From Citrobacter youngae (GTDB lineage: Bacteria; Pseudomonadota; Gammaproteobacteria; Enterobacterales; Enterobacteriaceae): a stretch of DNA of 64,000 nt. The stretch spans positions 62,001 to 126,000 of the forward strand of contig NZ_RPOI01000008.1 in NCBI RefSeq assembly GCF_003818115.1. Direction: 5' to 3'. Made by a program: the position numbers and the translations under genes. This document shows positions 32,708 to 40,215 of this stretch, piece after piece. Under the pieces are notes generated by a model. The model was not told the origin of the DNA. It was given only the letters and a program-made list of their open reading frames with translations, and searched no databases. Position 1 is the stretch's first letter. Each line of letters starts with the position of its first letter.

Positions 32708-33042
32708 AGGCCCAGAAGTGGCTTAATGAATTTGGGGGAGAGCAGGGCGAAAAAGCCAAATGGCGAAGGAAAAAATTAAAACTCCCGCCAGTTCCAGAGC
32801 CTGAAATTGACGGAGTAACGGTGGAAATCCTCAACGGTTACGCCATGATATCGCGTGGCAGGCAATATGCTGGCATGGCTGGCGTCCCGCTTCCGTTTTC
32901 CTTGGGTGATATTGAGCGCTATCTGGACTCTCGTTCTATTGTGATTGATCGCACTGAGTTTGAAGCCGCCATACTTGCCCTTGATGATGCCTGGCAGGAT
33001 GAGTGGGTTGCGGAACGGAAGCGGAAGGAAAACGCCAAATAG
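32701..33042 (+). CDS. T part of the GT frameshift chaperone
   Basis: After a -1 shift, 113 residues follow (ALEAQKWLNEFGGEQGEKAKWRRKK..., ending ERKRKENAK), making a fusion of about 261 residues, near the 279 of lambda gpGT. An in-frame GTG at 32821 could start a shorter product, but the fusion explains the whole open frame. gpGT binds the tape measure through T and tube protein through G; the ratio of G to GT matters for assembly. Confidence 0.85.
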   Translation, partial: ALEAQKWLNEFGGEQGEKAKWRRKKLKLPPVPEPEIDGVTVEILNGYAMISRGRQYAGMAGVPLPFSLGDIERYLDSRSIVIDRTEFEAAILALDDAWQDEWVAERKRKENAK

Positions 33043-33109
33043 CTGTGTCGTTGCCTCTTTCTCCCCCTGTGCTAACCTGTGTGCAAATGTTAATGATGGG
33101 GATAGGGAT

Positions 33110-33508
33110 ATGAAAATTCTGGGGTACATAATTGGAGCTTTCTTTGTGATCATTGTACTGGTGGTTGTGGTGACTAATGTATCAGACCCCTCCCCAAGCG
33201 ATGCCACTTCTTTTGTTGAGAAAGGGGTGCGTAACATGATGAAGGCCCCTGATTCAGCAACTTTTGATAGCGTAAGATTTTATCCAGACTCAAGCCCACA
33301 GGGAGAGGAGATTAGCGGTGCCGTGTGTGGGTATGTAAATGGAAAAAATAGCTTTAACGCATACACGGGAAGAGTGCGATTCTTTTCAAGAATAACCGTA
33401 TCTAACAATGGAAGAACTGCCGACTATTCACGCCCAACGATTGAAGATCCAAGTAATCCCATCTCTGTTGGAGGAATGGATAATGCTTGGAGTGAATCCT
33501 GCAAGTAG
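33110..33508 (+). CDS. Membrane-anchored moron protein
   Basis: A 132-residue protein with one N-terminal membrane segment (ILGYIIGAFFVIIVLVVVVTNV) and a soluble domain containing two cysteines (CGYVNG and SESCK), likely facing the periplasm. The soluble part (KAPDSATFDSVRFYPDSSP...AVCGYVNGKNSFNAYTG) resembles a phage- and plasmid-encoded domain of unknown function. The leader GATGGGGATAGGGAT and terminator-like AGCCCACTCAGGTAGGCTTCT are shared with other small genes here. Independent expression in the lysogen is likely. Confidence 0.72.
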   Translation: MKILGYIIGAFFVIIVLVVVVTNVSDPSPSDATSFVEKGVRNMMKAPDSATFDSVRFYPDSSPQGEEISGAVCGYVNGKNSFNAYTGRVRFFSRITVSNNGRTADYSRPTIEDPSNPISVGGMDNAWSESCK

Positions 33509-33577
33509 CAAACTAGCCCACTCAGGTAGGCTTCTGTTGCAGTCGGTGATCGCGACCAGGCAAAAAGTAACATCATG

Positions 33578-33606
33578 TTGATACTCCACAACTGCGGTTG
33601 TATACT
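33578..33606 (+). promoter_or_regulatory. Strong promoter with internal inverted repeat
   Basis: TTGATA (33578-33583), 17-base spacer, TATACT (33601-33606). The spacer contains ACAAC-TGCG-GTTGT, an inverted repeat that could be an operator. A TCGC-TGAG-GCGA hairpin lies between it and the ribosome site (AGGAGG). Confidence 0.8.
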
Positions 33607-33641
33607 TTCCATGAAATCGCTGAGGCGATAAGGAGGAATGT

Positions 33642-33788
33642 ATGAACCAGAAGCGTGAAGTGAAAGCCAGCGATAAACCGCGTCAAACGGTTAGGCGATC
33701 AGCTGAGTACAAGGCACGTTTAAGTGCTGCTTCTGCCATTCTTGCTGAAAAAATGGAAGAGAAGCGCAACGAATGGGCTTTAAAATAA
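33642..33788 (+). CDS. 48-residue basic protein, first gene of an overlapping pair
   Basis: A short highly basic protein (MNQKREVKASDKPRQTVRRSAEYKARL..., ending EEKRNEWALK) with one likely helix in its second half. AGGAGG is near the ATG, and a near-consensus promoter lies 36 bases upstream. It overlaps the next gene by 16 bases in another frame. Size, charge, inverted repeat in the promoter and coupling to a larger second gene resemble a type II antitoxin-toxin layout, but no family was recognised. Confidence 0.6.
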   Translation: MNQKREVKASDKPRQTVRRSAEYKARLSAASAILAEKMEEKRNEWALK

Positions 33789-34240
33789 GTCGATCTCAGG
33801 CACTTGCCGATGTCATTTCTCAGTATCCAATTACTGGGTTACCAATTGAAGAATTCGAAGCCTATAAGCGGGAATCTATCGAATACGGTGATGTTCCCGC
33901 TCCGGCTATTCAGGTCCAGTTAGAACACCCTGCGCATATTGAAACCATTGGCCGCGATAAGTTGATGGAGCGGCCAGTCGAAGCACGTGGTGAAGAACTT
34001 CATCATACACACATTTGGCAGGAAGGTTGTTGTTGGGAAGATGAAGGCGGTCTTTTGGTACAATGGGCATCAACCAGTGACAGTTATGTTGTTTACTCTT
34101 ACTTTGTTGACCGGGATGATGACCATCATTTTTACATCATAGATTTTTGTAGGGATTCGGCTCATACCATCATTGAAGATGCAACTCAGGTTGCAGAGTG
34201 GACCAGACAAGCAAAGGAATTCAGGCTTCAAAATATCTAA
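33773..34240 (+). CDS. 155-residue acidic protein, second gene of the overlapping pair
   Basis: A soluble acidic protein starting inside the end of the 48-residue gene. It has a helical N terminus (KISRSQALADVISQYPI, IEEFEAYKRES) and a beta-rich C-terminal domain with many His/Trp/Cys residues (HHTHIWQEGCCWEDEGG, DDDHHFYIIDFC). The two halves resemble no family I can name. It is out of step with the tail function of its surroundings and has its own promoter and terminator, so it is likely a cargo gene. Confidence 0.6.
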   Translation: MGFKISRSQALADVISQYPITGLPIEEFEAYKRESIEYGDVPAPAIQVQLEHPAHIETIGRDKLMERPVEARGEELHHTHIWQEGCCWEDEGGLLVQWASTSDSYVVYSYFVDRDDDHHFYIIDFCRDSAHTIIEDATQVAEWTRQAKEFRLQNI

Positions 34241-34262
34241 ACCCGCCGCCCGGCGGGTTTTG
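34240..34262 (+). terminator. Terminator of the overlapping gene pair
   Basis: AACCCGCC-GCCC-GGCGGGTT hairpin with TT tail, directly after the stop codon. Confidence 0.85.
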
Positions 34263-34356
34263 CTTTCTTGGCTACTGTAAATTACGGTAATTTAACTCTT
34301 GCAAGTGCTTTTTGTGTCGATACCCTTTCTAACATTATGGGGATAAGGGTTGCTGA

Positions 34357-34644
34357 ATGGGTATTAAAGGGCGGGTAATTGTTTGGGTCATTGGAATGGT
34401 TTTTGGTATCCCAACTTCGATCTATGCTGTGCAGTGGATGCAATATAAATTCGTTAAGCAAGAATTAGATTGCATAACTGATGTGAATGACGCAATGCTT
34501 AACTTGCTTTCTAACGTAGAGCAAGGATCAATCGGCAGGGATATGGAGAAGGCCAGCGACAACCTCAGAACATGTGTTAAGGGTATTGATCCTAGGAAAG
34601 GCAATGTTGAGTTTGCTGTGGAGCAGTACAAAAGATACCATTGA
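34357..34644 (+). CDS. Second membrane-anchored moron protein
   Basis: A 95-residue protein with one N-terminal membrane segment (VIVWVIGMVFGIPTSIYAVQW) and a helical soluble part with two cysteines (ELDCITDVNDAML and LRTCVKGI). The leader TTATGGGGATAAGGGT and the terminator AGCCCACTCAGGTGGGCTTTTTG match those around the 33110 gene, so the two units appear to be diverged copies of one cassette even though their soluble domains differ. Promoter candidate TTGCAA-16-TACCCT upstream. Function unknown. Confidence 0.65.
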   Translation: MGIKGRVIVWVIGMVFGIPTSIYAVQWMQYKFVKQELDCITDVNDAMLNLLSNVEQGSIGRDMEKASDNLRTCVKGIDPRKGNVEFAVEQYKRYH

Positions 34645-34653
34645 ATGCGATGA

Positions 34654-34676
34654 AGCCCACTCAGGTGGGCTTTTTG
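34654..34676 (+). terminator. Terminator after the second membrane moron
   Basis: AGCCCAC...GTGGGCT hairpin followed by TTTTG, one base from the convergent leftward gene's stop. Confidence 0.85.
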
Positions 34677-35027
34677 TTACATCTCATCAGCTTCGCGAGA
34701 AATGTCGAACAGAACATTGATTGCTAGCAGGTAGGCATTATCAACTACGCCATAGGTGTCTCTTGTAATAACGTTCGTGTACCGGCTAAGGGCATTTTCC
34801 ATGTATGAAATTAGTTCTTTATTACAGTGCTCACTTCGGTGATCTAGCAGGTGGAGGCCAATGATAAAATGTCCATATTTTTCAAACATAGTGTTGATAA
34901 ATTTCTCGTCCTCGGAGAGGTCAAAGAATTCATCAATCGAAAGAGGTCGGTTAAGTTGTTCGAGTCGAGTCAGTTCTCTGGATAGCCACTGACACCCATC
35001 GCGTAATTGCTCCGCGGTCAATTTCAT
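34677..35027 (-). CDS. Leftward accessory protein in the tail operon
   Basis: A 116-residue helical acidic protein (MKLTAEQLRDGCQWLSRELTRLEQL..., ending FDISREADEM) encoded against the tail genes. An AAGGG site precedes the ATG. It is 20 bases downstream of a 42-residue gene on the same strand, so the two form a small operon. No family recognised. Being antiparallel in the late operon, it must have its own promoter and is likely expressed in the lysogen. Confidence 0.6.
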   Translation of the reverse strand: MKLTAEQLRDGCQWLSRELTRLEQLNRPLSIDEFFDLSEDEKFINTMFEKYGHFIIGLHLLDHRSEHCNKELISYMENALSRYTNVITRDTYGVVDNAYLLAINVLFDISREADEM

Positions 35028-35047
35028 AGAAAGCCCTTATTAGTTAG

Positions 35048-35176
35048 TCAATAGTCCTTCAGCACGCCGTCAATTGCTTTATCTATGGCGTGCCTTAGCT
35101 TGTCTCCCAGCGGGTCATCGGGGGAGTGCTTCCCGAATAACGCATCCTCAAGAATTTGCACGATCTCAGAGTTCAT
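35048..35176 (-). CDS. 42-residue leftward protein
   Basis: The frame MNSEIVQILEDALFGKHSPD... ends in AIDGVLKDY; it is acidic and helical, with GGAAG before the ATG. It lies upstream of, and is probably co-transcribed with, the 116-residue gene. Too short to classify. Confidence 0.5.
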   Translation of the reverse strand: MNSEIVQILEDALFGKHSPDDPLGDKLRHAIDKAIDGVLKDY

Positions 35177-35314
35177 TGATCTTCCATTTTGTTTGGCGCG
35201 TTCTGCTAATCAGCCATCCCTCATTATTGAGTTCGCCAGTGTCCCACCACTGACGGGCTGAGCTTACACATTAACCAGGGTTATCAGTTAGCAACATCCT
35301 GATATTCGAACAGT

Positions 35315-35338
35315 AGCCGCCACCGTGCGGCTTTTTTA
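35315..35338 (+). terminator. Hairpin upstream of the tape measure gene
   Basis: AGCCGC...GCGGCT stem and TTTTT tail, 16 bases before the tape-measure start. Confidence 0.75.
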
Positions 35339-35353
35339 TGCCCGGAGATCTCA

Positions 35354-38300
35354 ATGTCAGAACAGACATCCCGCCTCGCTATCATTATCGACAGTACCGG
35401 CGCTGAGAAAAACGCAGAAAATCTGACGACAGCCCTCAGTGGTCTGACTGAATGGGGCATGAAAGCTGCGACCAGTGCAGGGAAAGTGACAAAAGCCACC
35501 GAGGAAGAAAAGGAGGCGATGAGTAAACTTCGCGCCGCCATCGATCCTGTTGGTGCAGCCATTAACACCGTTGGGCGCCGCTTTACCGAATTAAAAAAAT
35601 ATTTCGACAAAGGGTTAATTGATAAGGAAGAGTTTGAATTTCTGTCGAGAAAACTCAACGAAACCACGGAAGAGTTGAGTGGAGTAGCTCAGGCTCAGCG
35701 TGAAGCGGAAAAAGCAGGTAAATTAGCAACCGCCCAGCAGGAGGCGCAGGCACAGGCATTTCAGCGCATGCTGGATAAAATTGATCCGCTAGCTGCTGCC
35801 CTGAGAAATCTTGACCAACAGCAAGAAGATCTTAATGCTGCGCTTTCAGCCGGAAAACTCAACACTTCACAGTTCGACACCTACAGTAAAAAATTGCAGG
35901 AAACTCGTCGGGAAGTTACCGGAGAAGCACAGGCTGAGAGAGAGGCAGCGAAAGCTCATGATGAGCAACGCGCGGCATTGCAACGCCTGGTTGCTCAGCT
36001 TGATCCGGTTGGCGATGGATTCCGCCGACTCGCGGAGCAACAAAAGCAACTCGACTCTGCGAAATCGTCAGGACTTCTTTCACCTGAGTCATACACAAAA
36101 CTTTCCGGCACGCTCGGTGAGATGCGTACCGAGTTAGAAAAAACACAGGCGCAGTTAGGCAAAACTGGCATGTCAGCAAAGCAAACCGCTTTTGCTATGC
36201 GCATGATCCCTGCTCAGATGACAGATATCGTTGTAGGTCTGTCTACCGGGCAAAGTCCGTTCATGGTGCTGATGCAGCAGGGCGGCCAGTTAAAGGACAT
36301 GTTCGGCGGCATCGGCCCAGCGATTAAAGGCGTTGGCTCCTATGTGATGGGCCTGATCAATCCTTTCACGCTGGCGGCTGCTGCGGTCGGCGTGCTGGGC
36401 GTGGCGTACTACAAAGGCACACAGGAACAGGACGCTTTCAATAAGTCACTTATCCTGACGGGTAACCTTGTAGGGAAAACATCGGGACAACTGGCGGACA
36501 TTGCCGCGCGCGCTGGTGTTGCGGCGGACTCAACTACTGGCAAAGCGGCATCGGCGCTAAATCTACTGGTGGAATCTGGAAAGGTTGCTGGTGATTCGCT
36601 GGAACGGGTGACTACTGCCGTTGTTAAAACGAGCGAAGCCACTGGTATTGCGACCGATCAGTTAGTTGGTGATTTCAATGAAATTGCAAATGATCCAGTT
36701 GCAGCAATTACCAAACTTAACGACCAATATCACTTCCTGACGCTGTCAACTTATAACCAGATCAAAGCCCTCCAGGAAGAGGGGAATCAGCAGGAAGCGG
36801 CGAGAGTGGCGACTGATGCTTACGCTAACACCATGCAGCAACGAGCGAATGATATTCATGAGAACCTGGGTCTTCTAGAACGGGGGTGGAATTCTGTTAC
36901 CAATGCCATAAAAGGGGCTACAGATGCATTATTGGATTTTGGCCGAGAAAAGGGACCATCTGAAAGATTAGCAGAGATAAGAAAAGAAATTGATTGGATC
37001 GATAAGGCTGCTGGCGGGAAGTTATTTTTTGGTGAAAGAAAGAATGAACTTGAAGCCGAGCTAAATAATCTTCAATCTCAAATCATCACAGAAAGCGTTT
37101 TAACTGGAATAATCAGCAATCATGATAAGGCAGAACAAAAGCGCATTAAAACTCAGCAGGAGGCTGACAGGGTCAATCAGCAATTTTTAAGTAATGCTGA
37201 TAAACGCAATAAGGCAATTGAGCAACAGCAAAAATTTCTGGATGCCGGGGCGATCAGTGCGGATCAGTATGCGAAAAATGTTTCTCGCATCAATGAAATG
37301 TACAAAGACCCAAAAACGCCAGGAGCGACAAAAGGTAAGGCCGTTACTGAAGATGCAGGGCAACGTATGATTGATCAGCTCAACCAGCAAAACGCCCTGC
37401 TGGTTACTCAGGCTGAAGCAACAAACAAACTGTCTTCTTCTGAACAGGAACTCATCAAATGGCGTCAACAGCTTTCCACTCTGGAAACACGATCACCATC
37501 CCAATTAACTACCGCACAAAAATCGCTACTGCTTCGTAAGGACGAAATTACTTCATTGATGGAGCGCAATACCCAACAGGAGAAAAACAACCGGCTGATG
37601 AAGGAGGCGACGGAGCTTGCATCATACCGCAGTACGTTAGAGCGAGGTCTGGAAAACTTGCGGGCCAGCTATGCTGTTCAGGATTCGGGCTTCGGTATGG
37701 GCGAAAAGGAACAGAAGCGGATGCAGGATCTGCTTCAACTGGACCAGAAGTATAACGCTCAGCGCCAGCAGCTTGACCGTGACTATGCAGACAAATCCAA
37801 AGGGATGAGCGAGGAAACATATAACGCTAAATCCCAAATGCTTACTGACGCCCTGAATCGTGAGAAGGAAATCATGCAGCAGCATTATGCCAGTCTCGAT
37901 GCAATGAATAACGACTGGCAGGGAGGAATTGAGCAGGGGTTCAGAAACTGGATGGATACTGCGTCAACGTATTCAACACAGATGTCTGGCGTTGTTCAGG
38001 GGGCGATGAGTGGTCTTGTCGATACGATGGCCGACGGGTTGAGCGGTAGTAAAGCGGACTGGAATGAGTGGTCTATGAGTGTTCTGAAGTCCCTTCAAAA
38101 AGTGTTACTGAACGCGATGATCGTAAACGGCATCAAATCAATGCAAGGCGCAAGTATTTGGGGCTCGTTATTTGGTTCAGCGAACAGCGGTGGCTCAACT
38201 CCTTCCGGAGCCTATGGCAGTGCATCAAGTGGGCTGGATTTCTTCAAACAAAATGCTAAAGGTGGGGTTTATGACTCTCCATCACTTAGCGCATATTCTG

Positions 38301-38629
38301 GCGGTGTATTTGATTCACCAAAGCTTTTTGCCTTCGCTAAAGGCGCTGGTGTATTTGGTGAAGCTGGACCGGAAGCAATCATGCCTCTTGCCAGAACGCC
38401 TGACGGGAATCTGGGGGTCAGGATGATGGGAGAGCAGGGGGGAGGCTTCTCTGGCGACATAATCGTTCAGCAAACGATTCATGTTTCAGGAAATGGCGAC
38501 GCTGCATTGAATCGTGCAATGGAAGAAGCTGCCAGAAAAGGGGCCAATGATGGTGCCAGACAGGCCCGACAGGAAATGCTTCAGGATTTTCAGAGCCGTG
38601 GGCAGGGGCGGAGATTACTAGGAGTTTAA
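35354..38629 (+). CDS. Tape measure protein (lambda H-like)
   Basis: A 1091-residue protein that sets tail length and is ejected with the DNA. The N-terminal quarter has three related helical repeats (about residues 58-110, 140-190 and 215-265, each starting ID/LDP-G or DP-A and containing an L-K/S-G-L/K-L pattern). The TMP_2 region starts near 275 ([20 protein letters not shown]) with hydrophobic segments, and the lambda-type C-terminal domain near 870 ([21 protein letters not shown]) is followed by a Gly/Ser-rich region. At about 3.3 kb it predicts a tail a little longer than lambda's. Confidence 0.93.
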   Translation: MSEQTSRLAIIIDSTGAEKNAENLTTALSGLTEWGMKAATSAGKVTKATEEEKEAMSKLRAAIDPVGAAINTVGRRFTELKKYFDKGLIDKEEFEFLSRKLNETTEELSGVAQAQREAEKAGKLATAQQEAQAQAFQRMLDKIDPLAAALRNLDQQQEDLNAALSAGKLNTSQFDTYSKKLQETRREVTGEAQAEREAAKAHDEQRAALQRLVAQLDPVGDGFRRLAEQQKQLDSAKSSGLLSPESYTKLSGTLGEMRTELEKTQAQLGKTGMSAKQTAFAMRMIPAQMTDIVVGLSTGQSPFMVLMQQGGQLKDMFGGIGPAIKGVGSYVMGLINPFTLAAAAVGVLGVAYYKGTQEQDAFNKSLILTGNLVGKTSGQLADIAARAGVAADSTTGKAASALNLLVESGKVAGDSLERVTTAVVKTSEATGIATDQLVGDFNEIANDPVAAITKLNDQYHFLTLSTYNQIKALQEEGNQQEAARVATDAYANTMQQRANDIHENLGLLERGWNSVTNAIKGATDALLDFGREKGPSERLAEIRKEIDWIDKAAGGKLFFGERKNELEAELNNLQSQIITESVLTGIISNHDKAEQKRIKTQQEADRVNQQFLSNADKRNKAIEQQQKFLDAGAISADQYAKNVSRINEMYKDPKTPGATKGKAVTEDAGQRMIDQLNQQNALLVTQAEATNKLSSSEQELIKWRQQLSTLETRSPSQLTTAQKSLLLRKDEITSLMERNTQQEKNNRLMKEATELASYRSTLERGLENLRASYAVQDSGFGMGEKEQKRMQDLLQLDQKYNAQRQQLDRDYADKSKGMSEETYNAKSQMLTDALNREKEIMQQHYASLDAMNNDWQGGIEQGFRNWMDTASTYSTQMSGVVQGAMSGLVDTMADGLSGSKADWNEWSMSVLKSLQKVLLNAMIVNGIKSMQGASIWGSLFGSANSGGSTPSGAYGSASSGLDFFKQNAKGGVYDSPSLSAYSGGVFDSPKLFAFAKGAGVFGEAGPEAIMPLARTPDGNLGVRMMGEQGGGFSGDIIVQQTIHVSGNGDAALNRAMEEAARKGANDGARQARQEMLQDFQSRGQGRRLLGV

Positions 38630-38632
38630 CAA

Positions 38633-39226
38633 ATGGCTGATGTATTAGAGTGGCCAGGTCCACGCCCTTCATCCCTCAACTGGTATCTCGAGTCTAATAC
38701 CAAAACATTCAGATCTCCATTCAATGGCTCATCTCAGGTGGCGCGCTTTCTGGGGGCGCGGTGGAAATGTACTGTCGGCTATGAAGTTCTGGATGACGCT
38801 CAGTCCAGAAAAATTGAGGCAGTGCTGGCATCACTGGACGGAGAATATGGGCGTGTAAAAATTCGCGACTGGGGGCGTGATGGTGGCTCTACTGCCGCTA
38901 CAGTGTTAGTGGCGGATGCAAATCAAACAGGAAACACCCTTTCAACTAAAGGCTGGACGGCTAATGCAATGGTGATGAGAGCCGGCGACTATCTGACCGT
39001 GAATTCTGAACTGAAAAAAGTTACTCAGGATGTATTCAGCAATTCAAGCGGTGTCGCTGTCATTCCAATTGCTCCAATGCTGCGGTCATCTCCAGCGGCA
39101 AATAGTACGGTAGAAGTGCGAGAACCCTGGGGGGTTTTCAAGCTTTCAGATAACCAGCAAGGAGCATTTGACCGTAAACCGGGTGGAATAACATCAATGA
39201 CAATTGAGTTTGAGGAGGCATTTTAA
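38633..39226 (+). CDS. Distal tail protein (M-like position)
   Basis: A 197-residue beta-rich protein (MADVLEWPGPRPSSLNWYLESNTKTFRSPF...) that follows the tape measure by three bases. By order it is the lambda M equivalent, part of the tail-tip hub. The sequence is not M-like in detail; related proteins of this type occur in phages with the same J variant. One-base overlap with the next gene. Confidence 0.78.
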   Translation: MADVLEWPGPRPSSLNWYLESNTKTFRSPFNGSSQVARFLGARWKCTVGYEVLDDAQSRKIEAVLASLDGEYGRVKIRDWGRDGGSTAATVLVADANQTGNTLSTKGWTANAMVMRAGDYLTVNSELKKVTQDVFSNSSGVAVIPIAPMLRSSPAANSTVEVREPWGVFKLSDNQQGAFDRKPGGITSMTIEFEEAF

Positions 39227-39810
39227 TGCTGTATTCCCCGTTTTCTGACTCGATGGTGGACTGGTTATCCCGTGACAGGGTGACGGTTGCAATCGCTGCC
39301 AATATTCAGTTTGAATCCGGCACCGTCTATGTGCACTCCGGTACCGGGACGCTGGTTCTCGGCGGCTATGTTTATTACGGCATGGGCCGCATGGGCTCCG
39401 TTGATGATGCCAGTGAAACCAGCACAACCAGCCCGACGCAGGTCAAAATGACCCTTTCCGGTCTGGATATGGCTCTCTTTGCCACCACGCTGAATGAGCG
39501 CTGTGTGGGCAGAAATGCCGAAATATATCTGGTGGCTATGGATGATAACGGCGTTGTCCAGGTTGCTGATCTCCTGTTCAAAGGGCGGGTATCCAGTACG
39601 GGGGCGACCGCTGGCGGGACAAACGCCCTGCAGTACACCCTCAGTAATATTTTTGAAGACTGGCAGCGTCCTTTCCCTGATCGCTATACAGATGAATCGC
39701 AGCAGGCTGCTTATCTCGGCGACCGCATATTCCGGTATGTGGCGCAGATGTCTGAACGTTCTATTTACTGGGGTAGTAAAAAAGATGCGCCAGGATTTAC
39801 CTATAAGTGA
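39226..39810 (+). CDS. Tail-tip protein (L-like position)
   Basis: A 194-residue protein (MLYSPFSDSMVDWLSRDRVTVAIAANIQFESGTVYVHSG...) with the fold pattern of DUF2163-like baseplate hub proteins (TLVLGGYVYYGMGRMG, LKMTL-type strands). It lacks the cysteine cluster of lambda L. It fits the chain M-L-K-J at the tail tip. Confidence 0.75.
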   Translation: MLYSPFSDSMVDWLSRDRVTVAIAANIQFESGTVYVHSGTGTLVLGGYVYYGMGRMGSVDDASETSTTSPTQVKMTLSGLDMALFATTLNERCVGRNAEIYLVAMDDNGVVQVADLLFKGRVSSTGATAGGTNALQYTLSNIFEDWQRPFPDRYTDESQQAAYLGDRIFRYVAQMSERSIYWGSKKDAPGFTYK

Positions 39811-39816
39811 GGCAAC

Positions 39817-40215
39817 ATGAAGCATCCGGACTGGCATAACAGATTAATCACCGTAATAAGGGCCGCTGAAAAGCGGCCTTTTTTATGGGGTAGTCATGAC
39901 TGCTGCCTGTTCGCGGCGGACTGCGCTCAGGCCATGTGCGGCGAGGATTTTGCGGCGGGCTGGCGCGGAGCCTACGACAGCGAACATGGGGCAAAAAAGG
40001 CGATATTGCGCGGAGGCGGTTCGCTTGAAAAGGTGCTGGCCCGGTATCTCGATGAAGTGCCGGTGAAGCTGGCGCAGCGTGGGGATATTGCCGTTGTTGA
40101 AAATGCGGGATCGCGGTGTGCAGGGGTGGTGTATTCCGGCGTTGTAAGGGTACCTGGCGAAAATGGTCTTGTCAGTCTGCGGGTTAAGCCGCTGAGTGTC
40201 TGGAGGGTGCGTTAA
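39817..40215 (+). CDS. Tail-tip peptidase-like protein (K-like, DUF6950 type)
   Basis: A 132-residue protein with PFLWGSHDCCLFAADCAQAMCGEDF near residue 20, which is the NlpC/P60-type nucleophile region (WG-xDC), and the RGDIAVVENAGSRCAGVVYSG region expected around the catalytic His, here without an obvious His. Lambda K carries such a domain for tail-tip assembly. The stop overlaps the J start by one base. Whether it is an active peptidase is uncertain. Confidence 0.78.
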   Translation: MKHPDWHNRLITVIRAAEKRPFLWGSHDCCLFAADCAQAMCGEDFAAGWRGAYDSEHGAKKAILRGGGSLEKVLARYLDEVPVKLAQRGDIAVVENAGSRCAGVVYSGVVRVPGENGLVSLRVKPLSVWRVR

